Shown: positions 34,161-46,877, counted from the stretch's first letter. The stretch is 64,000 nt of DNA from Gymnopus androsaceus JB14 (GCA_009733575.1 ML769443.1:81957-145956); one strand, 5' to 3'. Numbers and translations are program-made. The notes: a model not told the origin generated them from the letters alone.

Positions 34161-34850
34161 TCACTACTTCCACAGCTTCCATATCTCCATCATCCTCAGA
34201 GTCGGAGATCATAGTCAGTGAATAAGCAGGTTTGAGTTGAGCTGGTACAGGACTTTTGGGCTCAATCTTGACCTTCACAGTTGGAGATGGAGACAATGAG
34301 GAGAGGGAGATAATAGACATGTCTGGTGTATGAAGCTGGGACAGTGGTTTGGGCAACAATGACAGTGACATTTGTGAGTTTGAGTGCAGCTGCGGTTTGG
34401 ATGGTGGTGCTTTGGGTGACGATGTGATTATGACAGGTGACTTTGAGCGATGCTTCTTCCCTTTTTGGTGAGCTGAAAGTGGGGATGTCGAGTTAGCAGC
34501 TCGCGTTTGTTTGGATGACAAGGGAGATAATACAGCGGCAGGTTCAGGTTTAACCCTGGTAATAACCCTGATAGTATAAGCTCTTGGACTTGAGCAGGCT
34601 CAGGCAGACCCTTCTTCTTCAGAAAGACAACTGGAATGCCATTGATAAAAGGTAGTTGTCCTGCGTGCACATGGTATGGAACTTAAATCCCTAACCACAT
34701 ATGCCCCTTCTTAAGAAAATACTCCAGATCGTAAAACTGCAAGCCAAGATGGTTGATGAGAGCCTCATCAACCGTGACGGTACCATTAGCTTGTTCTCAC
34801 AGCGAGTGCAAAAAATGCCTTCAGCTTGATCATAGTTCATTATCTAAATA
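34075..34850 (-). pseudogene. Minus-strand remnant with CxxC and Ser/Pro-rich region
   Basis: On the minus strand from 34850 the sequence reads MNYDQAEGIFCTRCE, then, one frame over, TVDEALINHLGLQFYDLEYF and LKKGHMWLGI. An in-frame TAA (34685-34683) interrupts before VPYHVHAGQLPFINGIPVVF and PEPAQVQELILSGLL. A probable intron leads to a Ser/Pro/Lys-rich region (SPLSAHQKGKKHRSKSPVII) ending near RPERWPGSYFAIDI. A frameshift plus an in-frame stop indicate decay. Its 3' end abuts the truncated cysteine-cluster gene head to head. Confidence 0.45.
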
Positions 34851-34859
34851 GTAAAAATT

Positions 34860-35740
34860 AGTTCAAGAAGCAAATGCGAATAAGAAATTTCCATACCGTT
34901 ATGTGTATGCATATTCAAGGAGAATGTTAAATTAAAGATATTTACATGCTGAAAAGTGCGTTTGAAAGGAGAATTATGAGAGAGATTATTGGGGCAGTGC
35001 CAAAAGCCTTCTGGCTATTAGAGAAAGTGAAAAACGATGTATAATTACAAGGTGCTTGAAGTACAGAAAGAAGCATAGTACAGACCACATGGCTCATTTC
35101 CCGGCGTCTCTATACTTCCCAGTGTCCCAAAACCCTCTACCAAACCCTGGACTGCATTCTAGACTATATTCTGGACCTTGGACTGGATTTAGGTACTTGG
35201 ACCCATGTTGAAGATACGTGACAGGTTGGTCAAAGCGTAAGATATTGGTTGAGCCTCACCGGATATCCCAACTTCCGGTTTCCATATGCCAAGTTCAGTT
35301 TTTCCTTATATCTGGCTCCATTTTCATTAGTTTCTTAGTTTCAACTTTCCATACATGTTTTACCTGTTTAAACTTCTCAATGCTCCTCATTCCAATTTCC
35401 TCTCAGTTACATATTACAGTGACCGACTTGCTGCGCAAGATTGGTCGTTATGGACTTTTTACCTATATACAGACTTTAGCTATCCTCTACCCTCAGTCTT
35501 TCGACACCTTTATTTGTGTGTCATCCTGAGGGTAAGCTTATTCGAGTACTTCCTGTTTGCATACAAAGCTAATTACTTAATCTTAGATTTTACTTACTTC
35601 ATTCAACAGGTAGTTATCATTTCTAAATATACGAGTCTTTTGACACCTTTATTTGTGTGTCGTCCTGAGGATTTTACTTACTTCGTTCAACAGGTTATGG
35701 GCCCCGTCCACTGCTGAATTTATCTACGAAGAAACAACAC
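34860..35740. other. Intergenic with short direct repeats
   Basis: Two direct repeat pairs: gtcttt(c/t)gacacctttatt at about 35495 and 35635, and ttttacttacttc(a/g)ttcaa at 35587 and 35671. They interleave, which suggests a small tandem duplication of ~85-140 bp. No gene seen. Confidence 0.4.
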
Positions 35741-35759
35741 AAGAAGTCTAGACTCACTA

Positions 35760-36525
35760 CTTGAAAATCTACATCACCTCATCCTTACATCTCCTATACC
35801 TGAGGTTTCCGCAGACCTGAAGTTTGACAGAGGAGTCAAAGTTGGCTGGGCTCCGGTTAAACGAAGGATTGTGAACTCACTCAAAACCCAAGGTCTCCTC
35901 AGATACACTGATGGATCCATTGTTAAACCTTCTCCCAGTCCGCCTATTCCTCCTCCGCCTCCCGCAACCACAACAACTTCTGCGACTACAGCAGCTTTGA
36001 CTCCTACAACAGCTTTGACTCCTACTCCATCGGATACCTCCAAAGCAACTGCAGTTTTCTCCCTAACCCCTTCCCTAGAGGAATGGGTGTTCCAAAATGA
36101 TAGAGCAAAGGGCATCGTCGAATCGCACATCAACGATCTACCCTCCCTGATGCCTAGCGTTGATGATAAAACTGCAAAAGAGGTTTTTAATACACTGGAT
36201 AAAGAGTTTGCCAAGAAGGATGGAATGCACAAAGTACTTACTGAGCGACGTCTCCGTTCTTTTGTCTTTCGGGAAGCTGAACCCATAGACGAATTCTTCA
36301 AACAGCTTCGAGAAATTAGGAAGGAGGCTTTGGAGGCTGGAAACATTATTGAGGACAAGACCTTCTGAGAAATCGTCATCGCCGCATTCCCTACGTTAGC
36401 ATTCAATAGCATCATCCAGAACATTACCGCAAATGAGTCGCTATATCCCTCCTCTGCATCTGTTATCCAACAAATCATGTTCCAATACTTGCGTGTTGAA
36501 AATCGACCTGACGCGGTTGTTGCAG
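35760..36525 (+). pseudogene. copia gag fragment, with in-frame TGA
   Basis: The plus-strand frame begins in degraded sequence (VKVGWAPVKRRIVNSLKTQG, then LLRYTDGSI), followed by a Pro/Thr-rich linker and the UBN2-type core LEEWVFQNDRAKGIVESHIN, EVFNTLDKEFAKKDG and FFKQLREIRKEALEAG. TGA at 36366-36368 interrupts, after which EIVIAAFPTLAFNSIIQNIT continues in the same frame. It ends where LINE sequence starts at about 36527. No LTRs, integrase or RT are attached. It is a different lineage from the 10.9-kb element. Confidence 0.7.
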
Positions 36526-36526
36526 G

Positions 36527-36940
36527 TGACCAGTTGGATGAGGCAGGCAAAATATATGTGCTGATGATCCACAGCCCACCCAAGTCCAGCACTAGGATAT
36601 CAGGAGAGGACAGAGGCAATACCGACACCTTGAATTCCTTCCAAATGAAAACACAGACTCCTCCATGTTGATGCTCCCACTTCTCAACAGTCTTGCGCGA
36701 CCTCGCAAAAAACCAAAAACCCTTTGGAACACTAATAGTTTCCTCTTCCTCCGGGCATAAGTGGGTTTCTTGAATCAAAATAATGTCGAACATGAGTAAC
36801 AATTCCAAAAATTCCGGGCTGAGCATCTTTACAACTAAATCTCCATGAACATTCCAAGAAAGTATCCGAATTACATCACCACTATCTAACTGACATATAC
36901 TTGAAGTTGTACCAAAAGCATTCAAAGAGACTGGATTCAT
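36527..36940 (-). pseudogene. LINE endonuclease N-terminal part, truncated
   Basis: ATG 36940, then RILSWNVHGDLVVKML, MFDIILIQETHLCPEEE, FARSRK, GGVCVFIWKEFKVSVLP and LGGLWIISTYILPASSNW. The N of SWN and the E of QETH are the metal-binding hallmarks of AP-type endonucleases of non-LTR elements. The downstream catalytic half (GDFN, SDH motifs) is absent because the sequence switches to copia gag at about 36527. Confidence 0.75.
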
Positions 36941-37328
36941 CGTACAAGAAACATTTATGAGCTCAGCCCCGACTAAAAACCCTGTGTCAAGAGGCCCGAA
37001 GCTCGAACAGTAACCCCATCATAAACTTTCAGCGAAGATGAGCCAAAATTTTGCGCCCATTGATCCGCAAACTCGCTTGCATCTTTCTGCAATGCAAAAC
37101 TGAGAACATAAATACCAGGCTTCTGAGTACATCCCACTTTGGGCCAAAAACGGAGAGGCTCCACAACTTGGGTAAAGTATTGGGCAGCAGTCTCAACTGG
37201 CAACACCCAGAAAACCTCGGGGAAAGGGCCAATCATGAGACGAGGGTACTCATTGACCTCATGACCCCTTCACTGCGATTGATTTCCATACAAAAATGGT
37301 CAGAATGGCCTCTCGCAAACTTGTTCCT

Positions 37329-38913
37329 TCAGGACAAATCCAAGCCCCGGTCGGCTAGCCGTTTCCAAGATGATTGAACCGCTTCCCTTGTGTCCTTGTC
37401 AGAGAATTGGTCTGAATGGGAATGTGTTGACTGGGAAGGGACCTGCAGAGGAGGAGGAAGAGATGTCTGTGGTTGCGGAGGAGCATAATTTCGAGATGAG
37501 GGTGGAAGTGGTGGCAGAGGAAGAGTGTTTGGTCCTGACGAATGACGATCCAGCGAAGCAAAAGAGAAATTGGAATAATCATTGCTGTGTTTGTTCGCCT
37601 CCTCCATTAGGCGAAGTCGGTGATCCAAGCTATTCCTCTCCTTCACAGCCTTGTCAAGGCAATCCAACAGCTTTTCCACCTTTGACCAAAGTTTAGCATT
37701 CTCCTTCTTCAGTGTCTTGAACTCCTCCAAAACCTTGCATTCCCCTCGACAACAGTCCTCAGCGCTCTCAGCAATCCTGTCATAAACGGCTTGGAATCCT
37801 TCTTTCGTCGAACGACCAAGACCCGCAAGATCCTTGGGAGTTACGAGCTGCAACGCATACTCATTGTTAACCGCAACACTCTCCTTCAGCCTTTTGTGGC
37901 AACCCTCGAGCTCCTTTACCTCTGAGCCCAGCTCCCTGATCTCATTGCAAAGACCATTGTCAGAGGCGGACTGAATCTCCAGAGCCTCGATACGATCCAG
38001 TATTTCATGTGATGCAAGTGGAGGTTGTTGATGGAGGTGAGGTCGTAAAGACAAAGTAAACGAATCGCCTGTAACATCCAGATTGGCCAATCGAGTCGCA
38101 AGCTCAGATTCAGCATCCTTCACCTGCTGATCCAAGTCTAAAAAGCGATGCTCAAGCTTGAGATGAAGCCCACCAAGAAAGACAGAATTATGCATGAGTG
38201 CATTGGCGACTTGAGCAACCCGTTGTTTGCCTATGTCTCGTTGTAGTCCCAGGTTCTCTAAGACCGCGATCTGATTTGTCAGAGACCGCTGAAACAGCAG
38301 TTGAAGACAGAGAGGCTTCCGTCCGAGTTTCCTGAGGTGAGCTCAAAATGACTGAGGGACCAACAGATTTCGATTTACCGGTTGAAGACACCGGAGATTT
38401 TGGGATGGGACTGATCGATTTTGATTTACCTGTCAAAGACAACACCGGAGATTTTGGGAGGGGAGCGCAACTCGAACCTAAACCTCCATTGGAACTTGAC
38501 CGACAAAGTGGAGAGGTTTGTTTCTTTTTACCGCTTTTCAAGGAAGGAGGGTCGGACTGAGCCCTTTTATCTGGATTTTCACCCATTCCTGGGCTCGTCT
38601 CCTGCAACGAAGTGGGCGGAGTCTTCGAAGACTTTGTATTCGTTGACTGAGATGGAGCCTGCTGCGAACGGGGGCCAAAATTCCAACTAAGAGGAGAAGC
38701 CGGTTGCGGACCCATGTGACGAGTACCAAGCGACGAACCGACTGCGTCAGGAAACGAGAGACTGAAATTTTCATGTCCCACGCTAACAAGATGCCTTGAG
38801 TCCGAACAGGACGTGTCATTTTGTTCTCGAAAATTCGAGTCCCTAGAAACCATTGCAGATCCATTGCAGAACCTTTCAACCAGATTACTGAGCGCTTTCA
38901 CGCGCGAAAACAC
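37329..38913 (-). pseudogene. LINE ORF1 (coiled coil), frameshifted
   Basis: The first half (38913-38275) starts MFSRVKALSNLVERF and is Ser/Pro/Lys-rich with repeated LPKSPVLS/IPKSPVSS blocks. At about 38275 a one-base shift moves the frame to IAVLENLGLQRDIGKQ, which runs on through LKLEHRFLDLDQQVKDAESE and long heptads (ENAKLWSKVEKLLDCLDKAV) to a Pro-rich tail that stops at 37329. A further piece (37236-36973: FPEVFWVLPVETAAQYF) lies downstream after more breaks and belongs to the same polyprotein-like region. This fits a LINE ORF1, but the assignment rests mainly on the adjacent endonuclease. Confidence 0.55.
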
Positions 38914-39290
38914 TGTATGAACACAAGAGGTAGATTAACGGTTTCACAGCGAGAATTTACTCCCTGAGCACAAAACAACCCGAGATTGCAGAACAGAGAC
39001 CAATGGACACACTTCAACACTTTCACGCGAGGAGACCCGTGAATGCAGAACCAAAATCAATGAGCCACAGCAAGCACTTTCATGCGAAAAATGTGCACGA
39101 AACAGTGCCTAACCCAGTAAACCGTCACTTCAGAGTGATATTTGCAAGAATTGAGAGCAAATAAATTGTTTGTTTCTACTCTAACACCAGTATCGAAGCT
39201 CGAAAAATGCACTCGACCTCTCCTCAGCAAGAAATCGGCCGTGGGAAAAATCGAGAAGATGATGGTTAAAGAAAGAGATTAAGCATTCAG

Positions 39291-40194
39291 TTCAGATGTT
39301 GGTGTTCTAACAGGAAGTCCGAACTCACCGAACCTGTTCAATCTTGCAGTGGCTGATTTCAAGGTGGTGGAGCACCCAGATGACGTGGTACTGCATGATA
39401 AAATAATCAATCACATTTTGCAAGTGGATGACACAGGAATGGCAACAACTGTAGCTTCGAGTATGCATTCAAAACTCCGTCAGTTTGAGATGTATGCAGC
39501 AAAGACCGGGTTTGCAGTCTCTGTACCTAAATGCTTGATGGCGGTCTTTGGGAAAAATCCAGATCCTGGTGCGGTATTCTTGATTCATGGCAAACCAATG
39601 CGGAAGGAAACAGAATTTAAGTACATGGGAGCATGGCATCAGACACCATTGCGCAGCAGTATGTGCAAGAAGAATTATGAGGCTTATGCTGAGAAAGCAA
39701 AGAATATTGCTGGTGCAGTACTACATGCAAAGACTTTTGTTGGAAAGGACATTCCAGTTTGGGATATGCGCCAATTATACATTGGTCGGGTGGATCCTTA
39801 CTTGATGAATGGTGCCGAATTCATTGCGGATACTATCAAGAAGAACAGGGAGGTCTTGGAAGCAGTACAACACTACTTTTTGAGAAGAATGTTGTCCCTG
39901 CAAAGTCGCTCCTCACTTGCAGTTTTGTTCACTGAAACAGGTTTATTACCAATCAGATATAGGAGGATTGTAATTCTCCTGAAGAACATGCAATATTTGG
40001 TTCAACTGCCCCATAACCATTACGCATGGAAAGCATTTCGTGAAGCTTACAATTTGGCTCATAATGGAAAACATACATTGTTCATGGAAACTTGTTTTGT
40101 TTTTGAAACGCTCCCTATACCTGTGAGAAAGTATATGTCTCTACGCCTGGCGGATTACGCTGGATGTCTTGTTTGGCTCCAGCGCCATAGATAG
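39291..40194 (+). pseudogene. LINE reverse transcriptase C-terminal part, plus strand
   Basis: The open plus-strand frame begins abruptly within RT motif 4 (GVLTGSPNSPNLFNL). It then has the active-site region ILQVDDTGMATT (xxDD), MYAAKTGFAVSVPKC and KYMGAWHQTPL, and a thumb/C-terminal part with KDIPVWDMRQLYIGRVDPYL. It ends ADYAGCLVWLQRHR at the stop (40192-40194). The upstream half of RT is missing. Its orientation is opposite to the adjoining LINE 5' segment. Confidence 0.75.
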
Positions 40195-40423
40195 ACAACT
40201 TAGAGTATTTAGAAGTGCACTGGAGCTTGATGAACCTTTTCCACACCAAGTCATCGAGTCCCTCTAGCTCATTATGTTGAAAGTGATTCCCGCTGAATCC
40301 TCGGTAAGGGCTTTTGGCGCTATCGATGATGTTTCAGCTCTTATCAAATTGCTTTTTTTCTTTTCCTGCTCTAATAAAACATGGTTCATCCCCTAATCTA
40401 ATGAAATGTCCTACAAGAAACTA

Positions 40424-43400
40424 TTAAACGCTCTCAGTTTGCTCGCCACTCCTCTGGTGAAGGGGAAAGGAGTTCGGGTCTAAATGTAGGGCTGCAAGTT
40501 CATGAGGAAGTAGACTTTCTAGATATCCTGGCCGATACACAGATGCGGATAGGCCTTGGGGTGGGTTCCGCACTCTGACTTGCGATACACGGACTCTTTC
40601 CATTCTGTTCCTTCCGGCAGTACCGAAGACAATGCCATTAACGCTTGGAGCAGCGTCGACCTGGTCATAGTGAGCGGCGATCGAGGGGTGTCGAAAGTCG
40701 AGATCCTTTATAACCTTGACTCGAACTTTTTTTGTCCTGCTGCCAATTTTGACTGTCTTGAAACTGCTTTCATCTTCAGACATTCCTCCGTCGCCAAGAT
40801 GCTTGGTTAAACGCAGAGAATGCTGCCAGAACTTCAAACCGTCTTCGTCACCTGTTTCACGGCAAAACTCAATCATGGCGCTAGCAATGTCGGCTCGCCC
40901 CTTTGCTTTCTGATGACAGTAGTAGTGAGAGGACGCTAGAAACAGCACTCAATCACTTACGGTATGTCTACTGTTCGTTTTTCCATTCATCACATTCCGC
41001 TTTCTGTGAGCGCGAAGAAGACGGTCTTTTATTTGCTCCTCGCTTTCATTCTCCATCAGAGGCTGAGCCTTTGCTGCGTCCAGGAAAACTCGATACAAGC
41101 GATCAGTAACCTGTTTCTCCCAGTCGCATAGCTGCATGCCTTGCCCAAATCTCTTACGATCTGGACAGGTATTAACGATCTCTTCACAAAGCAGCGCCCA
41201 GTTGTGTATGAGAGCCAGATTCCAAGGCGAATTCAGCATCTCCGAAGTGGAGGTGTAGTCGTTTAGATCGAGAGTAGTATTGACTAGCATCGGTCCGTAT
41301 TTGTCGGGTTGTCGAGCAAACTCATGCAAGCGCTCGTCACTTGTTCCTGGCAGCACGAACGCTTCTTGGTTTCTTTCAACTCCGAGCCCCTCTCTGAGGA
41401 CACTACGCACTACTCCCTGAACACAAGGTAACAATCAACAAGTAACAATGAAGCTGAATCGACATAACTCACGGATATTTCACATCGCTGTTCATCAACG
41501 GACCAACCTTTCAAGCGTACCCCACATTGCTGATACATCAGTTTGGTCTGGCTATTGTTACTTTCGACGTGATGTGTATTCTCTGGAACTGCTGCAGGTA
41601 CTCCTTCCCCTTCATTCATCCGAGCATCTCCATCATCGTCATCAAATGTTTCCGAGGTGACGTTCGGAGTTGTGTCATGCTCTTCTACGTCTTCGCGCCG
41701 CTTCTCCTTGTTAGAATCTGCATGTGGCTATCACAACGTACAATAAGTTAATCTTATTGAAGATAAGAGATGAAGTTCACCATTTCTGTGAAGTTTGTCG
41801 TGAAAGCATGTCTAAATCTACGCTTGCGCGAATCAAGGACCTGCGAAGAAAAAGAGATAATGAGACCACAATCGTAGATGAAGGTGATAGTTACATAGGG
41901 TGACGGTTTGTCCTTTTGTGATAGCTTAATTCGCATTGGGCCACCTCCCGAGCTTGAATATTCAGGAGGCGGTTTCTAAAGTAATTGTTGTGAAAAAAAA
42001 TCAGAAAGACATCTAGCAGAAGGAACTCACTAGCTCTGGGCCCAGCTTGTACTTAGGATGCGTTCGAGCGTATTCTATATCTGCATAATATAATTCGGCT
42101 CTAACGTTGGCATGTGCCAAGGTTTTCCGCCTACTTTCCCTCAGAAATTGCATTCCCGCAGCCGATGGCAGTGGAGGGTCGGGCTGGATGGAGGACGAAG
42201 GAGAGAAATGATTTGAGCCTGATTGACCAGGTTCGTTCGAGGGCCCGTCACGTTCAGTCTCGTTTGGATGATCCGATGTTTGAGTCCATTCTGGGCCGAG
42301 AGGTGGTGTCTTGTCTTCAGTGCCATCGGCAATGGGAGGTGACTGAGTACCCGGTCAATAATCAGACTATCATCGGGAAGAAGCATGTACCTTGTGCTTC
42401 CCTAAGGCTTCTTTCAGAAGTTGGTTTTCTGCATGTGCTCGGATGAGTTGCTGCTTTAGGGAGTCTTTTTCTCGTTTGCTAGAGAGAAGTTCGTGCTGTA
42501 GAGACTCCAAGGGAATAGTAGAAGAGGATCTTTCTGAAAGATTTTGTGAATGAAGATGCTAAGAACATAGTTTAGGGCTTTCCAGAGCAGCATCACGTAA
42601 CGACAGACCTGGAGTTCTTCCTGGATCGTTTTGTGTGCGCGTTGTAAATCATAGTTCTCCTCATTAACCTTGAGAAAATTGGCCTGATGTTTATGTCTAC
42701 TTAGTTCATCAAACCGCAGTTCATGAAGCGGGGACTCACCTTCAGCTCAGTATAAGCACTCGTCAGGGCTTCAAAGCGGCTCTAGGAAAGAGACAGAAAA
42801 TAAATAAGTACCCGCGTGATGGTGAATCTTGCACACTTACCTTGAGAACCCAATTTCCGTTGATCCCACCTGTGCGAAGGGCGCTATTCTCCTGTTCCAA
42901 TTGATTGATGCGGGACGAGAAGGAATCATTGTCTTGTTGTTTTTGCGCCTGCCTTAAGGATTAGACTGAGCGGAATGAAAAAGTTACTGAATCCCACTTG
43001 AATGTGTTCAAGAAAAGCGCTGGCTTTTTCAGCACTTTGTCTAGCTCCCTTCTCACTGTCGGTAAGTTTCCGAATTTCAAGCTCAAGTTGTGGAATCTTC
43101 AGCTCATATGACATCTTCAATTCTTCCAGTTCTATAATGGTCTCCTCCGATCTTTGCTGGACCGCTTCGGGAGCCGCTTGAAGTCGGAGGATTTCAGCCT
43201 CCAGAGCGTCATTGCGATTCTTCTAGAAGGTAAGTCACAAAAAAGAGCCAAGATTTAAAACATACCTGTAAGGAATGAAGCTTGACCTGGTGATGGCCGA
43301 GTCCTTGATCCTGAGTTGTAGAGAAAGCGATATTCAGTCTACGCTCCTGCTCAAGTGAAGACTTCAGATCTCTGACGGTCGCCTGGAGGGTCTGAATTTC

Positions 43401-46400
43401 ATCTAAAGCGCCCTGTTTCTCGAAACACCAGAGTCATGAGAAGAATGAACCAGATTTCAAAGAGACGGACTGACTTGATGTTCGTCCTTCAATGACTGAG
43501 CTTGTTGCTCCTTATTCTGGACTTCGGCCTACATTGTGGCATTACTTGTGAGCACGAACGAGAAATATCCTTTGAATAGCTAACCTGCAGCTTCCGGATT
43601 TGAGCTTCAAAATCGGCCTTGGAATCCAAGAGTTGCTGGATGTGAGAGTCAGCCAAAGTTTGTCTGGAAGTCTTAAGCTCTTCAATCTCTGCGAGGCTGC
43701 TCTCAAGTTCATCTGAAACGGCCTGTTTCTCCCAAACCAGATCTTTGTGCTGCAGCTTGTAACACCGCTGTCGTTAGACGGGTGTGCTGTGTTTCAGAGA
43801 TGTGGACTTACTTGAAGTGTATTGCATTCAGTCTTCAGTGACTCTGCAACAAGCTCCTTACTCTGGATCTCGGCCTACATTTCATGTCAGCACGAATGCC
43901 AAAACATAATTTGAGTAGGCGTACCAAATAAACCTCGGCTTCCACCCGCGTAGCATCCAAGAGCTGCTGAGCGTGAGATTCAACCAGCGTCTGTCGAGAA
44001 ATCTTAAGCTCTTCAATCTCTGCGAGACTGCTCTCAAGTTCATCTGAAATGGCCTGTTTCTCCGAAACCAGATTTTTGTGTTGCAGCTTGTAACACCACT
44101 GTCGTTAGACGGGTGTGCTGTTTTTCAGAGATGTGGACTTACTTGGAGTGTATTGCATTCACTCTTCAGTGACTCTGCAACAAGCTCCTTACTCTGGATC
44201 TCGGCCTACATTTCATGTCAGCACGAACGCCAAAACATAATTTGAGTAGGCGTACCAAATGAACCTCGGCTTCCACCCGCGTAGCATCCAAGAGCTGCTG
44301 AGCGTGAGATTCAACCAGCGTCTGTCGAGAAATCTTAAGCTCTTCAATCTCTGCGAGACTGCTCTCAAGTTCATCTGAAACGGCCTGTTTCTCCCAAACC
44401 AGATTTTTGTGCTGCAGCTTGTAACACCACTGTCGTTAGACGGGTGTGTTGTGTTTCAGAGATGTAGACTTACTTCAAGTATATTGCATTCACTCTTAAG
44501 TGACTCTGCAACAAGCTCCTTACTCTGGATCTCGGCCTACATTTTATGTCAGCAAACGCCAAAACATAATTTGAGTAGGCATACCAAATAAGCCTCGGCT
44601 TCCACCCTCGTAGCGTCCAAGAGCTGCTGAGCGTGAGATTCAACCAGTGTCTGTTGAGAAATCTTAAGCTCTTCAATCTCGGCGAGGCTGCTCTCAAGTT
44701 CATCTAAAACGGCCTGTTTCTCCCGATGTAAGGAGAATGCACCAGATTTCAAAAAGACTGACTGACCTGATGTTCTCCCCTAAGTAACTGTGCAGCAAAC
44801 TCCTTATTCTGGACTGCGGCCTACATCTTGGGTTATCTCGAAGCACAAAGGGTACTTGGAATAGCAAACCTGCAGCTGCCGAATTTGAGCTTCGAAACCG
44901 GCTTTGGAATCCAAGAGTTGCTCGTGAGAATCAGCCAAAATTCGTTTAGAAGTCTTGAGCTCTTCGATCTCGGCGATGCTGCTCTCAAGTTCATCCGAAA
45001 TAGCCTGTTTCTCCCAATGTGAGAAGAATGCACCGAATTTCAAAAACACGAACTGACATGGAATTTGCCATACTCTTCACTAAGTGACTGTGCAACAAGC
45101 TCCTTGCTCTGGACTTCAACCTATATTGTGGAATTACTTGGGAGCACGAAACGCAGAATGTCCTTTGAATAGCTAACCTGCAGCTTCTGGATTTGAGCTT
45201 CGAAATCGGCCTTTGAATCCAAGAGTTTTTGGGCGGAATCAGCCAAAGTCTGTTGAGAATTCTTGAGCTCTTCGATCTCGGCGAGGCGTCTCTCAAGTTC
45301 ATCTGAAACGGCCTGTTTCTCCCGACACAGAGTTTGGTGCTGTAGCTTGTAATACCAGTGTCGTTAGAGGAATGTGCTGTATTTCAGAAATGTGGACTTA
45401 CTTGAAGTGTATTGTATTCACTCTTCAGTGACTCTACAACAAGCTCCTTACTCTGGATCTCGGCCTACATTTCATGTCAGCACGAAAGCCAAAACATACT
45501 TTAGACATACCAAATAAGCCTCGGTTTCCACCCTCGTAGCATCCAAGAGCTGCTGAGCGTGAGATTCAATCAGCGTTTGTTGGAAGATCTTGAGCTCTTC
45601 AATCTCGGCGACGCGTTTTTCAAGCTCATCTAAAGCGGCCTGTTTTTCTCGATCTAGATCTTTGTTCCGCAGCTTGCAGAACCGGAGTCGTTAGAGGGAT
45701 GCATCGGATTCCAGAAATACGGACATACATCGAGCTCTTCCTTTAATGGGTCCGCAAGGCACAAGTCAGCACAGAAGCAAAAGTGTACTTTGAAGAATAG
45801 CATGCCAAGTGGACCTCGGGGTTTTCTCTCCCAGCCTGCAGCTCCCGGATCCGAGTTTCGGAATCGGCCTTCAAACGCATGAGGTGCTCTTCTGTGCCCT
45901 CCTTCTGAAGCGCTACATGTTCAAGTTGACTCTTCGGAGGTGTACCGTCAGATGTTGCGGCCTTGAAAGAAGGTTCTCTACCTTGACGGCGGCTAGGGCC
46001 TCGTTCAACGTTTCGTTCTCAGCTTGGTATCTCTCCTGTAATTCATACTGATGTAGGACCATATATCAGAACGTAATGGCAGAGGACTTGCCATAGCTGC
46101 CGTAGCTGAGTCTTTCTCATTCTTCATGCTTTGGTAATCCTGACTTGATCGAGACTGAAAATAAAACCTAAGCCTGTCGCTGTTGATAGCATAGGAAAGA
46201 AGTACCATCAGCCCTCGAGCTTCCTCCTGATACTCTTTCATTTCTGTTGTCAGCCGGATCGCTTTGTCTCTATGCGCATCTTTCACAGTTTCACATTCCC
46301 TAACGGCAACAGTCAGCTTCCGAATCCTTTCTTCCTTCAGCTTGAGATCTTCCCGCAACGCCCTTAATGCTGGTGTGTTTTCGACGGCGTAACGTTTGCA

Positions 46401-46528
46401 GTCATCTTGGTCCTGGAAGCTGGTGAGAGAGAAAACAAAAAAGATATCGGAGAGCCAACCCTATCAGTACTAGAAGATCGTTTCCGGACATTTGAAACGC
46501 TGGTCGACTGTGAGCCCGTATCACTCAT
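40424..46528 (-). CDS. Large coiled-coil protein with seven repeated exon modules
   Basis: ATG 46528 (MSDTGSQSTSVSNVRKRSSS). N-terminal exons are helical: LKEERIRKLTVAVRECETVK, then AIRLTTEMKEYQEEARG. One intron (about 46090-46047) uses GC-AG. From about 45700 to 43600 a ~300-340 bp module, with two coiled-coil exons and two introns, is repeated seven times. The main exon of each encodes an ELESSLAEIEELK-type heptad block. More coiled-coil exons follow. Then come GGGPMRIKLSQKDKPSPY, an acidic linker, and a conserved C-terminal domain in three exons: YTSTSEMLNSPWNLALIHNW, then LCDWEKQVTDRLYRVFLDAA, then FWQHSLRLTKHLGDGGMSED, then DLDFRHPSIAAHYDQVD and GLSASVYRPGYLESLLPHE. I recognise that C-terminal domain from many agaric hypothetical proteins; function unknown. 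The stop is at 40424. Intron phases checked at the 3' end are consistent (exon 41417-40966 joins to 40910). Confidence 0.7.
43600..45700 (-). repeat. Tandem array of intron-containing coiled-coil modules
   Basis: The core phrase aagctcttcaatctc (or tgagctcttcgatctc) recurs at about 43676, 44009, 44336, 44667, 44957, 45264 and 45593, giving periods of 333, 327, 331, 290, 307 and 329 bp. Copies at 43900-44570 are nearly identical across both exons and introns, for example ggatctcggcctacatttca at three places. The array has therefore been homogenised or amplified very recently. Confidence 0.9.
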
Positions 46529-46877
46529 ACTTTGTAAACCTCTGACCGATGAAGGCCTCATATACTGTATGTATATTTCTCTCCATGTATTTAGGACAAT
46601 AAGCCAAAGCAACAATAACAAAGCGACACAACGCATGAGGCGCCCCACGTGGCAGAACTATAAAGTGACGAATTTCATTGTGCTTTCCTTCACTAACTTT
46701 TCGAGAGTCCTTTTAAGATTTACCAGCTATCATGTATCTGGAGTCCTGTACACAAGCCCTCCCGCAGTTGAAATTATAGGTTGGCATTTGACCAATTGAC
46801 TAGGCCAATTAACTAGACGACTTCCACTCGATTGTACGCGATTCAACATGTTCTACACGAAGAATTTCGACGACAAT
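46529..46877. promoter_or_regulatory. Bidirectional intergenic region between coiled-coil and BTB genes
   Basis: These 349 bp separate two divergent start codons (46528 minus, 46878 plus). A ttatag/actataaag word near 46655-46665 could serve as a core promoter element. Shared regulation is inference. Confidence 0.35.

Larger units (their letters stand above)
36527..39290 (-). mobile_element. LINE 5' part (ORF1 and endonuclease start), minus strand
   Basis: In minus orientation the segment runs from about 39290 (presumed 5' UTR) through a Ser/Pro-rich and coiled-coil ORF1 into an endonuclease that is cut at 36527, where it meets the copia gag fragment. Several frameshifts break the reading frames, so it is not functional. 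Confidence 0.65.

Noticed and set aside
35774..36526. Minus-strand continuation of the LINE endonuclease frame over the copia gag fragment
   Set aside because: After the NW of ASSNW the frame reads antisense of recognisable gag codons, so the open frame there is accidental.
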